DNA of 64,000 bases from Sedimentibacter sp. MB35-C1 (lineage in GTDB: Bacteria; Bacillota; Clostridia; Tissierellales; Sedimentibacteraceae), in contig NZ_CP133188.1 of assembly GCF_030913635.1 (NCBI RefSeq), forward strand, positions 1,984,001 to 2,048,000. Direction: 5' to 3'. Within the stretch, counting starts at the first letter, position 1. Every line of letters starts with the position of its first letter. The notes under the pieces are model-generated. The model had not been told where the DNA came from, ran no database searches, and saw only the letters and a program-made list of their open reading frames with translations. Shown one piece after another: positions 44,788 through 53,472 of the stretch. Made by a program: the position numbers and the translations under genes.

Positions 44788-46044
44788 ATGAATTTTTCAA
44801 TAATGTTTGATAAGGATAAATGTAAATGCTGTACAAACTGCATCAAGAGATGTCCAACACAAGCTATAAGGCTGGTGGATGGAAAAGCTTTCATAAATAA
44901 TGACAAATGCATACACTGTGGCGAATGCATAAAGGTTTGTCCATATAATGCGTATACGCCTGAGCCAATTGAATGGTACGAAGAAATGCATTTTTCATCA
45001 TATAAACATAAAATTGCAATTTCATCCACACCGCTATACGGACAGTTTCCCAAAGGAACTGATATATGTAAGGTTCAGAATTCCATACTAAAACTGGGAT
45101 TTGATTCTGTATATGATGCCAGCTGGGCGGCTGAAATGGTAGGAATGGCCATAAAAAGAAAAATTAATGAAGAAAAAATAAGGCCATTTATTTCTACAAA
45201 CTGTCCTGCAGTGGTAAGATTAATAAAAAACAGATATCCTTCGTTAATGGATCATTTGATTTTGATAAAGGAGCCAATGGTAATTGCAGCAATGCTTGCC
45301 AGAGAAAAAGCAAAAAAGAAACTGGACCTGAAAGATGACGAAATCGGTGTGTTTTACCTTTCACCATGCCCGGCCAAGCTGCTTGCGGTAACGGATCCTG
45401 TTGGTGATTACAAGCCGTATGTGGATTGGGTTATACCTCTTAATACTATTTACGGAGAATTATACAGAGAATTGGTTAAGGGTGACAACGGATTATGCTC
45501 ACATCCTTCACTGAACGGTACAAAATGGGCTGTATCGGGAGGTCAATCGGAATCAGCTGGGCTTACAAATTATATTGCCGTAAACGGGATGGAAAACATA
45601 ATTCAGATTCTTGACGAAGTAGAAAATGGAAATCTTACTAATGTTGATTATGTTGAGACACTTGCTTGTGTTCAGGGGTGCGTAGGAGGGACGTTCAATG
45701 TAATAAATCCGTTTATAGCCCAAAGCAATATTAATTATATTTTGGGAAACACAAAAGATGAGAGCATAATAGAAGAACTTGATGAATTTGATGAAATGTA
45801 TGAGTCTGGGGTCTTTAAATTTTCTCTTAAGCCGGAAGAAAACCAAGGGAAATTTAATATGAAGGAAGCAATTATCAAAAGAGAAAAAATAAAAGAAATA
45901 TATGATAAACTTCCCGGTTTGGACTGTGGCTCATGTGGAGCGCCAACCTGTTATGCTCATGCAGAGGATATATATAATAATGAATCAACTCTTTATAATT
46001 GTGTAGTGTTGAGAGCCAACAAAATAACTGAGGAGGGAAGATGA
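44788..46044 (+). CDS. [FeFe]-hydrogenase-like iron-sulfur protein, sensory type (HsfB/group D-like)
   Basis: Two 4Fe-4S ferredoxin clusters lie at the N terminus (CKCCTNCIKRCP and CIHCGECIKVCP). An H-cluster-like domain follows with reduced motifs: TNCP in place of TSCCP, SPCPAK, and ETLACVQGCVGG. The C terminus ends with CGSCGAPTCYAHA, a further 4Fe-4S motif. The four motif Cys for a cubane remain, but the usual two-Cys first motif does not, so a sensing rather than hydrogen-producing role is likely. Start AGGAGG. The gene overlaps the following DRTGG start by ATGA. Confidence 0.85.
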   Translation: MNFSIMFDKDKCKCCTNCIKRCPTQAIRLVDGKAFINNDKCIHCGECIKVCPYNAYTPEPIEWYEEMHFSSYKHKIAISSTPLYGQFPKGTDICKVQNSILKLGFDSVYDASWAAEMVGMAIKRKINEEKIRPFISTNCPAVVRLIKNRYPSLMDHLILIKEPMVIAAMLAREKAKKKLDLKDDEIGVFYLSPCPAKLLAVTDPVGDYKPYVDWVIPLNTIYGELYRELVKGDNGLCSHPSLNGTKWAVSGGQSESAGLTNYIAVNGMENIIQILDEVENGNLTNVDYVETLACVQGCVGGTFNVINPFIAQSNINYILGNTKDESIIEELDEFDEMYESGVFKFSLKPEENQGKFNMKEAIIKREKIKEIYDKLPGLDCGSCGAPTCYAHAEDIYNNESTLYNCVVLRANKITEEGR

Positions 46045-46373
46045 AAATTATAGATTTTGCAAAAAAAATGGATTTATATCAGTTATATGATTCAAAAGAC
46101 GATATTGAAATAGAAGGAGTATATATAGGTGACTTGCTTAGCATAGTGATGTCAAAGGCAAAAATGAACTATGCATGGATAACAATTCAAACACATGTTA
46201 ACATAGTAGCTGTTGCTGAACTGCTGGATTTGTCCTGCATTATTGTAGTTGAGGACATGGAGGTTGAGCAGGAAACAATTGAAAAGGCAAAGGAACACGG
46301 AATTCCTCTGTATAAATCGAAAGAAAGCGCCTATGAAACAGCATGCAGGCTGCAAAGCATGGGAATAAAATGA
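46041..46373 (+). CDS. DRTGG domain protein (second copy)
   Basis: A 110-residue protein with the same fold as the first member: ITIQTHVNIVAVAELLDLSCIIVVED and a YIGDLLSIVMSKAK segment. It overlaps the hydrogenase-like gene and the PHP gene with ATGA junctions, so the three are translationally coupled. Confidence 0.75.
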   Translation: MKIIDFAKKMDLYQLYDSKDDIEIEGVYIGDLLSIVMSKAKMNYAWITIQTHVNIVAVAELLDLSCIIVVEDMEVEQETIEKAKEHGIPLYKSKESAYETACRLQSMGIK

Positions 46374-47095
46374 AATATTATTATGACTTGCATATCCATT
46401 CTGATTTGTCGCCATGTGCAAGCGAAGATATGACTCCAAGCAATATTGTAAACATGTCATATATAAAAGGATTAAATATTATTTCAGTAACAGACCACAA
46501 CACTACTGAAAATCTTCCTTCGTTTTTACAATTGTGTGACAATAGAGGAATTAAATTTATACCGGGTATTGAGGTTACTACAAAGGAAGAAGTACATGCT
46601 CTTTGCTATTTCATGAAACTTGATAGGGCGATGGACTTCGGAAGACTAATATATGATTCTCTTCCGGATATAAAAAACATTCCATCAATTTTTGGGCAGC
46701 AGAATATTTACAACAACAAAGATGAAGTAACGGGAACTTTGGATAAGCTTTTGCTGAGTGCTTCAGGCTATTCGCTTGAAGAAGTGTGTTCTTTAGCTCA
46801 TAAACATTGTGGAACAATGATTCCTGCTCATATAAATAAAAAATCTAACAGTGTCCTGGGTATACTTGGGTTTATCCCTCCAGGACTTAAAATCAATTTT
46901 GTGGAAATTCACTCTAAATCGGAAATAAATGAAAAAGTTATAAAAAAATACAACATCATAAAAAATTCAGATGCACATTATTTAACGGATATATCAGAGG
47001 CAGTAAACAGTATTGAGCTTAACAATGCAGATGAGATTTACAAATACCTTTTTATAAACAGTTTGTTAAATGACTGCGGTACGGAGGGATCATGA
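46370..47095 (+). CDS. PHP domain phosphoesterase
   Basis: The metal motifs are DLHIHSDLSPCASED near the start, SVTDHNT, HINK, and a C-terminal NSDAHY. It belongs to the COG0613 kind of PHP phosphoesterases, usually 240-280 residues; this is 241. Start ATG at 46370 overlaps the previous stop (ATGA). Substrate unknown. In this setting it could act in the signalling module. Confidence 0.8.
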   Translation: MKYYYDLHIHSDLSPCASEDMTPSNIVNMSYIKGLNIISVTDHNTTENLPSFLQLCDNRGIKFIPGIEVTTKEEVHALCYFMKLDRAMDFGRLIYDSLPDIKNIPSIFGQQNIYNNKDEVTGTLDKLLLSASGYSLEEVCSLAHKHCGTMIPAHINKKSNSVLGILGFIPPGLKINFVEIHSKSEINEKVIKKYNIIKNSDAHYLTDISEAVNSIELNNADEIYKYLFINSLLNDCGTEGS

Positions 47096-47637
47096 AAGAA
47101 ATATCAATGCACATACTTGACATTGTAATGAACAGCATTAAAGCCGGAGCAACATTAATAGAAATCAATATATACGACAGCATTAAAAATAATTGTTTAA
47201 TAATTACAATAAAGGATAACGGAATAGGTATGAGCAGTGAAACAGCTAAGCTTGTAACTGATCCGTTTTTTACTACCAGGACAACAAGAAAGGTGGGGCT
47301 GGGCATACCAATGCTGAAGGAAGCATGTGAAAGATGCAACGGAAGCATGGAAATAAATTCGGAAATAGGTAAGGGGACAGTAATTAAATGCTGTTTTGAA
47401 AGAAATAATATAGATAGAGCGCCCCTTGGAAATATGGGTGACACAATTATGACAATAGTCAATAGCCTCGAAGAATGTGAATTAATATACAATCATAAGA
47501 CCGACGAGGGAACATTTTCCTTGAACACTACTGAAGTGAGAGAAGTGCTTGACGGTGCCAGCATAAAGAGCGGTAAAATCTTACTCTGGGTTAAAGAGTA
47601 TGTTAATGAAAATATAAAAAGTATATCTATTATTTAA
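47092..47637 (+). CDS. GHKL ATPase domain protein (histidine kinase-like)
   Basis: A 181-residue stand-alone GHKL ATPase. The N box is HILDIVMNSIKAGA, the G1 box DNGIGM, the F box DPFFTTR, and the G2 box GLGIPMLKEA. There is no His-phosphotransfer domain, so it likely needs a partner. It overlaps the PHP gene by ATGA, and closes the module in front of rnf. Confidence 0.8.
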   Translation: MKEISMHILDIVMNSIKAGATLIEINIYDSIKNNCLIITIKDNGIGMSSETAKLVTDPFFTTRTTRKVGLGIPMLKEACERCNGSMEINSEIGKGTVIKCCFERNNIDRAPLGNMGDTIMTIVNSLEECELIYNHKTDEGTFSLNTTEVREVLDGASIKSGKILLWVKEYVNENIKSISII

Positions 47638-47733
47638 CAAGGAAAACGGAGCAAATCGATAATAATTGTTTTAAATAATTAGAAATTTAAATAATAATTA
47701 AAAAAATAATCAAAAAAGGTGTTTAAAAGTTGT

Positions 47734-47752
47734 CGATTATCTGATATAATCG
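47734..47752. promoter_or_regulatory. Extended -10 promoter of the rnf operon with an overlapping dyad
   Basis: TATAAT (47745-47750) with TG in the extended position (TGATATAAT) sits inside CGATTAT-CTGAT-ATAATCG, a perfect 7-5-7 dyad. A half site ATCGATAAT lies near 47656. An operator at the rnf promoter is plausible. The regulator cannot be named. Confidence 0.55.
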
Positions 47753-47819
47753 ATTTGTTTGATTATTAAATAACTTTTATATATCACTTATATAAAACAT
47801 TAAAACAAGAGGTGAAAAT

Positions 47820-49151
47820 ATGAGCACAAAATTGTTTACATTTAAGGGCGGAGTCCACCCACCCACAAACAAGACGCTAACACAAAATGTGCCAATTGAG
47901 AATGCAGTTGATCCTAAAGTTGTTGTTATACCTTTATCACAGCATATAGGAGCACCATGCGACCCATTAGTTGCTGTGGGAGATACGGTAAAAGTTGGAC
48001 AAAAAATAGGCGAATCAAAAGCCTTTATGTCAGTACCGGTACATTCCAGCGTATCAGGAACAGTTAAAAAAATTGAGCAGCATTATGTGCCGAACGGTTC
48101 TAAAGTTAATTGCATCGTAATAGAATCAGACGGCAATTTTGAGGTTTATGAATCTGTTCAACCGAAAGGAAACATTGAAGACCTTACAAAAGAAGAAATC
48201 TTATCAATAATCAAAGAAGGCGGTATGGCAGGTATGGGAGGGGCAACATTCCCTACTCACATTAAATTAAGTCCTCCAAAAGACAAGCCAATTGATGTTT
48301 TACTTGTTAACGGCGCAGAATGTGAGCCTTATTTAACTGCCGACCATAGAATAATGCTTGAAAAACCTGAGCTTGTATTATTGGGTGTTAAAGCAATAAT
48401 GAAGGCTCTTGGTGTTGATAAATGCTTTATCGGAATTGAAAAGAACAAACCTGATGCAATAGAAATAATTCAGAAGGCAGTTGAAGGACAGGAAGGCATA
48501 GAAGTTGCTCCATTGGAAATAAAGTACCCTCAGGGAGACGAAAAGAGAATAATTAATGCCATAACAGGAAGGATAGTACCATCAGGCGGACTTCCTATGG
48601 AAGTTGGATGCGTGGTTGAAAATGTCGGCACTGTTGCTACAATAGGCAATATTTTTAAAACAGGCATGCCTTTGATACAAAGAGTTGTTACTGTATCAGG
48701 AAGTGCGGTTCAAAATCCAAAGAACCTTTATGTTAGAATAGGTACTTCTTACAAAGATGTAATTGAACAATGCGGAGGATATAAGGAAGAACCTGGGAAG
48801 CTTATAAGTGGCGGACCTATGATGGGATTTGCACAATTTACAGATGAAGTATCCGTTATAAAAGGCACTTCAGGAATTCTTGCGTTCAGCAAAAAAGAGG
48901 CAGATCTTGGGGAACCATCCAACTGTATTATGTGCGGAAGATGTTTGGAAGCATGTCCTGTTCACCTTCAGCCATATAAAATCAGTAGATATTCTATTCA
49001 AAAGAATTTTGATGCTGCTGATGAGTTCCATGCTGCAGATTGTATAGAATGCGGCGGATGCTCTTACATATGTCCGTCAAAAAGACCGTTGAAAGAAACT
49101 ATATCTGTTGCAAAAAAAGAAATTTTAGCAAGACGTAGAAAGGTAAAATAG
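47820..49151 (+). CDS. rnfC: Ion-translocating oxidoreductase subunit RnfC
   Basis: RnfC links NADH to the Rnf chain, which couples ferredoxin:NAD electron transfer to ion pumping. It has GGVHPP near the N terminus, a flavin/NAD fold with GGMAGMGGATFPTHIKL, and two C-terminal 4Fe-4S motifs (CIMCGRCLEACP and CIECGGCSYICP). The length of 443 aa is normal. AGAGGTGA precedes the ATG. It opens the operon rnfCDGEAB. Confidence 0.97.
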   Translation: MSTKLFTFKGGVHPPTNKTLTQNVPIENAVDPKVVVIPLSQHIGAPCDPLVAVGDTVKVGQKIGESKAFMSVPVHSSVSGTVKKIEQHYVPNGSKVNCIVIESDGNFEVYESVQPKGNIEDLTKEEILSIIKEGGMAGMGGATFPTHIKLSPPKDKPIDVLLVNGAECEPYLTADHRIMLEKPELVLLGVKAIMKALGVDKCFIGIEKNKPDAIEIIQKAVEGQEGIEVAPLEIKYPQGDEKRIINAITGRIVPSGGLPMEVGCVVENVGTVATIGNIFKTGMPLIQRVVTVSGSAVQNPKNLYVRIGTSYKDVIEQCGGYKEEPGKLISGGPMMGFAQFTDEVSVIKGTSGILAFSKKEADLGEPSNCIMCGRCLEACPVHLQPYKISRYSIQKNFDAADEFHAADCIECGGCSYICPSKRPLKETISVAKKEILARRRKVK

Positions 49152-49163
49152 GAGGAAATACAG

Positions 49164-50111
49164 ATGGAAAACAAATTAATTGCTTCATCGTCACCTCATA
49201 TTAGATCGAATGAAACAACTCAAGGTTTAATGCTGGACGTAATTATTGCAATGCTGCCGGCATTAGTAGCAAGTGTATTTTATTTTGGATTTAATTCAGT
49301 TGTATTAGTGGTGGCTTCAGTTATATCAGCAGTTATAACAGAATATATATGTAACAAATTAATGAAAAAATCGGTTTCAATTGGTGATTTAAGTGCGGTT
49401 GTAACAGGAATATTATTAGCATTCAACATACCCGCATCAGCACCATGGTGGTTGCCTGTTATGGGATCTGTTTTTGCTATTGCAATAGTAAAACAGATTT
49501 TTGGAGGAATAGGGTTCAATATAGTAAACCCAGCATTAGCTGGAAGAGCATTTTTGATGTCATCTTGGTCAACTCATATGACAGGCGGATTTATAGATCC
49601 TGTTACTGACGCTGTTTCTGCTGCCACTCCTTTAACATTGATTAAAGGTGGTTCAACAGGACAGTTACCTTCAATTTTTGATATGCTTCTTGGAAACATC
49701 CCGGGCTGCATTGGAGAGACATCAGCAATATTAATAATACTAGGCGGCTTATACTTAATATACAGAGGAACTATTAAATGGATTATCCCTGTATTTTATA
49801 TAGGAACTGTTGCGGTTTTAGCACTGATATTTGACGGCGGAAGCATGGCTTTGTATCATTTGTTCGGAGGCGGACTGATGCTTGGTGCTTTCTTTATGGC
49901 TACAGACTATGCAACAAGCCCTATTACAGATAAAGGTAAAATTATTTATGCAGTAGGAGCGGGTGCTCTTACGATTTTAATAAGAAAAATCGGCGGATAC
50001 CCTGAAGGAGTCTCTTATTCAATACTTCTAATGAATGTTATCACTCCTTTAATTAATAAGTACGTTACCCCTAATGTATTTGGAGTTGCAGGAGGTAAAA
50101 ATGAAAAATAA
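49164..50111 (+). CDS. rnfD: Ion-translocating oxidoreductase subunit RnfD
   Basis: A membrane subunit with about nine helices. It has the PHIRSNETTQGLMLDVIIAMLPA start and the DAVSAATPLT segment that includes the covalent FMN site. 315 aa. It overlaps rnfG by eleven bases. Confidence 0.96.
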   Translation: MENKLIASSSPHIRSNETTQGLMLDVIIAMLPALVASVFYFGFNSVVLVVASVISAVITEYICNKLMKKSVSIGDLSAVVTGILLAFNIPASAPWWLPVMGSVFAIAIVKQIFGGIGFNIVNPALAGRAFLMSSWSTHMTGGFIDPVTDAVSAATPLTLIKGGSTGQLPSIFDMLLGNIPGCIGETSAILIILGGLYLIYRGTIKWIIPVFYIGTVAVLALIFDGGSMALYHLFGGGLMLGAFFMATDYATSPITDKGKIIYAVGAGALTILIRKIGGYPEGVSYSILLMNVITPLINKYVTPNVFGVAGGKNEK

Positions 50112-50667
50112 TATATTTAAACTCGGTGGAGTATTATGCTTAATCTGCGCTATAGCAGGCGGTGTTCTTGCATTTGTAAATGATTTTACAAAGGATAAAA
50201 TTGCTGAGGCTGAATTAAAAGCAAGTATGGATCCTGCGGTTCTTGAGGCTGTTATGCCTGGTTCTACAATGTTTGAACCATATGAAGATCAGGCGATTGT
50301 TGAAACAATTAAATCAGAGAACACAAAATTTGAAGATTTATATGTTGCGGTTGATGATTCCGGCAATCAGATGGGATACGTTGTGAAAACATTGAGCACT
50401 GTTGCAGGATACGGTGGAGATATGGAATTATTCGTAGGTTTCGCAGACGGTAAAATTTCTGGTATGAGCGTTTTATCTCATCAGGAAACTTCAGGACTTG
50501 GTTCAAGAACAACAGAACCTGAATTCCAAAGCCAGTTTATCGGAAAAGACGCAAGTACCGAAATAACAGATTATGATGCAATAACAGGTGTTACAAAATC
50601 TTCTGTTTCATTTACAAGCGCCTTGAATAATGCAATCAGTGTTTATAATCAATATGTAAATAAATAG
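50101..50667 (+). CDS. rnfG: Ion-translocating oxidoreductase subunit RnfG
   Basis: One N-terminal membrane helix and an extracytoplasmic FMN domain, with the covalent flavin attachment motif ITGVTKSSVS near residue 165. ATG 50101 follows GGAGGT inside the end of rnfD. An upstream in-frame ATG is not needed. 188 aa. Confidence 0.95.
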   Translation: MKNNIFKLGGVLCLICAIAGGVLAFVNDFTKDKIAEAELKASMDPAVLEAVMPGSTMFEPYEDQAIVETIKSENTKFEDLYVAVDDSGNQMGYVVKTLSTVAGYGGDMELFVGFADGKISGMSVLSHQETSGLGSRTTEPEFQSQFIGKDASTEITDYDAITGVTKSSVSFTSALNNAISVYNQYVNK

Positions 50668-50676
50668 GAGGTAGAG

Positions 50677-51273
50677 ATGGACAAGAGAAAAATATTAACA
50701 AACGGTTTTATTAAAGAAAACCCTGTTTTTGTTCAGCTGCTTGGAATGTGTTCTGTACTTGCAATAACCACATCGGTTATGAATGGAATAGGTATGGGTG
50801 TTGCCGTTACTGTAGTATTAATAGGATCAAACTTTGTTATATCACTTTTAAGAAAAGTTATACCCGATGAGGTTCGTATACCTGCATTTATAATAGTAAT
50901 AGCAACTTTTGTAACAATAATAGATTTATTTATGCATGCGTACACGTATGATTTGTATAAGTCTCTTGGTGTATTTATACCACTTATTGTTGTTAACTGT
51001 ATTATACTTGGAAGAGCTGAATCATTTGCTTCTAAAAATGGCATCGTTGATTCAATAATAGATGGTTTAGGAATGGGTATGGGATATACATTCGCAGTAG
51101 TTGTATTAAGTGCTATAAGAGAGCTTATAGGTAACGGTACTTTGTTAGGAATACAAGTTATGGGAGAAAGTTATGAACCTATGATGATGATGGTTCAGCC
51201 TCCTGGAGCGTTCATTGCATTAGGCTTGCTAATAGGTCTTGTTAACTTCTTGACAAGAAAAAAGAAAGCATAG
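50677..51273 (+). CDS. rnfE: Ion-translocating oxidoreductase subunit RnfE
   Basis: A polytopic membrane protein of 198 aa of the RnfA/RnfE pair, with NPVFVQLLGMCSVLAIT and GVFIPLIVVNCIILGRAES. It holds the conserved Cys used for the membrane Fe-S centre in this pair. Confidence 0.96.
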   Translation: MDKRKILTNGFIKENPVFVQLLGMCSVLAITTSVMNGIGMGVAVTVVLIGSNFVISLLRKVIPDEVRIPAFIIVIATFVTIIDLFMHAYTYDLYKSLGVFIPLIVVNCIILGRAESFASKNGIVDSIIDGLGMGMGYTFAVVVLSAIRELIGNGTLLGIQVMGESYEPMMMMVQPPGAFIALGLLIGLVNFLTRKKKA

Positions 51274-51285
51274 GAGGTATATTAA

Positions 51286-51861
51286 ATGGATTTAGTTAGT
51301 ATATTTATTTCATCATTTATAGTAAATAACATTATATTTATGCAGTTCTTGGGAGTTTGTCCCTTCCTAGGAGTTTCCAAAAAAATTGATACTGCTGCAG
51401 GCATGGGTATTGCAGTTATATTTGTTATAACTCTGTCATCAATAATAACTTATATTATTCAGACAGCTGTTTTAGATAGATTTGGACTTGAATATTTGCA
51501 GACGATAGTCTTTATATTGGTTATAGCTTCATTGGTTCAGTTTGTTGAAATGTTCTTAAAGAAATCAAGTCCTGGTTTATATCAGGCACTTGGCGTTTAT
51601 TTGCCGTTAATCACAACAAACTGTGCGGTTCTTGGTGTTGCTATCAATAACTTTGGATATGAGTACAATTTTATTCAGGCATTGATATATTCCATCGGTA
51701 CATCGGGAGGATTTTTATTGGCTATTGTATTATTTGCGGGAGTCAGAGAAAAAGTTGATTCTGCAGATGTTCCTGGTTGCTTAAAAGGTTCACCGATTGC
51801 TTTAGTGGCGGCAGGTTTGATGTCTATTGCATTCCTTGGATTCTCAGGATTAAAACTTTAG
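51286..51861 (+). CDS. rnfA: Ion-translocating oxidoreductase subunit RnfA
   Basis: A polytopic membrane protein of 191 aa, inverted relative to RnfE. Its motifs are NNIIFMQFLGVCPFLGVSKK and LGVYLPLITTNCAVLGVAI. The two TNCAVLG/VNCIILG segments of RnfA and RnfE are matching halves. Confidence 0.96.
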   Translation: MDLVSIFISSFIVNNIIFMQFLGVCPFLGVSKKIDTAAGMGIAVIFVITLSSIITYIIQTAVLDRFGLEYLQTIVFILVIASLVQFVEMFLKKSSPGLYQALGVYLPLITTNCAVLGVAINNFGYEYNFIQALIYSIGTSGGFLLAIVLFAGVREKVDSADVPGCLKGSPIALVAAGLMSIAFLGFSGLKL

Positions 51862-51873
51862 GAGGAATAGATT

Positions 51874-52680
51874 ATGGTTATAGTAAAGGCAATTGGAGTA
51901 TTAGCTGGATTAGGCGTCCTATCCGGAGGATTATTGGCAGTAGCCTCTAAAATTTTCCATGTGGATGTTGATCAGAAAATTATTGATATAAGAAACATTC
52001 TTCCTGGTGCAAACTGCGGTGCATGCGGTTTTCCCGGGTGTGACGGTATGGCAGCTGCAATAGCTGAAGGAAAAGCACCTGTAAATGGTTGTCCTGTGGC
52101 AAGCAGTGAAAAGCATCAGCAGATAGCTGCTATTATGGGAACATCGGCAGAAGAAACAGAAAAGATGGTCGCACATGTTTTGTGTCAGGGCTGTGACAGC
52201 GTAGCTGTTAAAAAATATGAATATGACGGTGTAAGAGACTGTAAGGCTGCTGCTGCGGTGCAGGGCGGACCGAAATCCTGCAGCAGAGGATGCCTGGGAT
52301 TTGGAAACTGTGTTGCTGTCTGTGACTTTGATGCTATTAAGATAGTTGACGGGATAGCAGTAATAGATAAAGAAAAATGTACAGCATGCGGTAAATGTGT
52401 AGCGGAATGTCCGAAATCGGTAATAGAATTTGTGCCGTACAAGAATAATGTGGTTGTTGGATGCAACAACAAAGACTTTGGAAAAGCGGTTAAGGATGTG
52501 TGTAAGGTAGGCTGTATCGGCTGCAAAATCTGTGAAAAGAACTGTGCTTTCGATGCCATACACGTTGTTGATAACCTTGCAAAAGTTGATTACGACAAAT
52601 GTACACATTGCATGGTCTGCGTACAGAAATGTCCTACAAAAGCAATACAAGGTGATTTAACAATATTAGAAAATAAATAA
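51874..52680 (+). CDS. rnfB: Ion-translocating oxidoreductase subunit RnfB
   Basis: RnfB accepts electrons from ferredoxin. It has an N-terminal helix, a Cys cluster (NCGACGFPGCDG), and several ferredoxin-type 4Fe-4S motifs toward the C terminus (CTACGKCVAECP, CIGCKICEKNC, CTHCMVCVQKCP). 268 aa. It closes the operon, with a terminator eleven bases later. Confidence 0.96.
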   Translation: MVIVKAIGVLAGLGVLSGGLLAVASKIFHVDVDQKIIDIRNILPGANCGACGFPGCDGMAAAIAEGKAPVNGCPVASSEKHQQIAAIMGTSAEETEKMVAHVLCQGCDSVAVKKYEYDGVRDCKAAAAVQGGPKSCSRGCLGFGNCVAVCDFDAIKIVDGIAVIDKEKCTACGKCVAECPKSVIEFVPYKNNVVVGCNNKDFGKAVKDVCKVGCIGCKICEKNCAFDAIHVVDNLAKVDYDKCTHCMVCVQKCPTKAIQGDLTILENK

Positions 52681-52690
52681 AAGTAAAAAT

Positions 52691-52720
52691 AAAAACCGTG
52701 CTGTCACGGTTTTTATTTTT
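52691..52720 (+). terminator. Terminator of the rnf operon
   Basis: AAAAACCGTG (52691-52700) pairs with CACGGTTTTT (52705-52714) around CTGT, followed by T's. Confidence 0.9.
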
Positions 52721-52748
52721 GTAAAATATATTACAGGATTAATTAACT

Positions 52749-52777
52749 TTGACAAAATTTGGTTATCGAATTATAAT
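52749..52777 (+). promoter_or_regulatory. Near-consensus promoter of the NAD salvage genes
   Basis: TTGACA at 52749-52754 and TATAAT at 52772-52777 are spaced by 17 nt, a perfect vegetative promoter. It overlaps any start codon upstream of 52821, ruling those out. Confidence 0.8.
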
Positions 52778-52820
52778 ATATGTTGATTGTAAAAAAATTA
52801 AATTTATAGAGGATGATTTT

Positions 52821-53459
52821 ATGGATGCAGCTAAGAAAATGGAACAGGAGTTAAGAGGGACGACATTGGATTTGGAATCTCTGGGAAAGAAGAAAACAGC
52901 CCTGTTTGTAATGGATATGGTAGTAGGATTTGTTTATTCAGGAGCATTATCATCGCCCCGCGTAGCATCGATTGTAGATAATATTGCAGAGTTGAATAAG
53001 AAAACAAGTGGTTATAGAAAAATATTTTTTTTAGACAGTCATGAAAATGATTCCCAGGAGTTTAGATATTTTCCGCCTCATTGTGTGTCCGGAACAGAGG
53101 AAGCTGCTCTGATACAGGAACTAGACAATGAAGATTCCAAGGGGGTTGAAACCGTATATGCAGAGAAGAACAGCACAAATGGGTTTCACAGCGCTATATT
53201 TAAAGAGTGGCTTGCGAATAATGAAGAAGAAGTTGATAACTATATTATTACAGGATGTGTTACTGATATCTGTGTTTTGCAGTTTGCATTAAGCTTAAAA
53301 TCATATTTTAATGAAATAAATAAAAATAAAAGAGTAATAATTCCTATGAATTGTGTGCAGACTTATGATGGTGGAGCTCACGACGGGTATCTTATGAATT
53401 TGTTTGCTCTTTACAATATGCATAACAGTGGAATAGAAATAGTAGAAAAAATAATTTAG
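52821..53459 (+). CDS. Nicotinamidase/isochorismatase family protein (PncA-like)
   Basis: It probably deamidates nicotinamide to nicotinate for NAD salvage. The catalytic triad is visible as Asp in ALFVMDMVVGF, Lys in AEKNSTNGF, and Cys in TGCVTDICVLQ. Length 212 aa is usual. ATG 52821 follows AGAGGA. The nicotinate phosphoribosyltransferase gene follows after thirteen bases, which supports nicotinamide as the substrate among isochorismatase-like enzymes. Confidence 0.85.
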   Translation: MDAAKKMEQELRGTTLDLESLGKKKTALFVMDMVVGFVYSGALSSPRVASIVDNIAELNKKTSGYRKIFFLDSHENDSQEFRYFPPHCVSGTEEAALIQELDNEDSKGVETVYAEKNSTNGFHSAIFKEWLANNEEEVDNYIITGCVTDICVLQFALSLKSYFNEINKNKRVIIPMNCVQTYDGGAHDGYLMNLFALYNMHNSGIEIVEKII

Positions 53460-53472
53460 CAGGAGAATACTG

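Noticed and set aside
51931-52650. Minus-strand 239-codon ORF opposite rnfB
   Set aside because: rnfB is certain from its Fe-S motifs; the opposite frame is a shadow with no family features.
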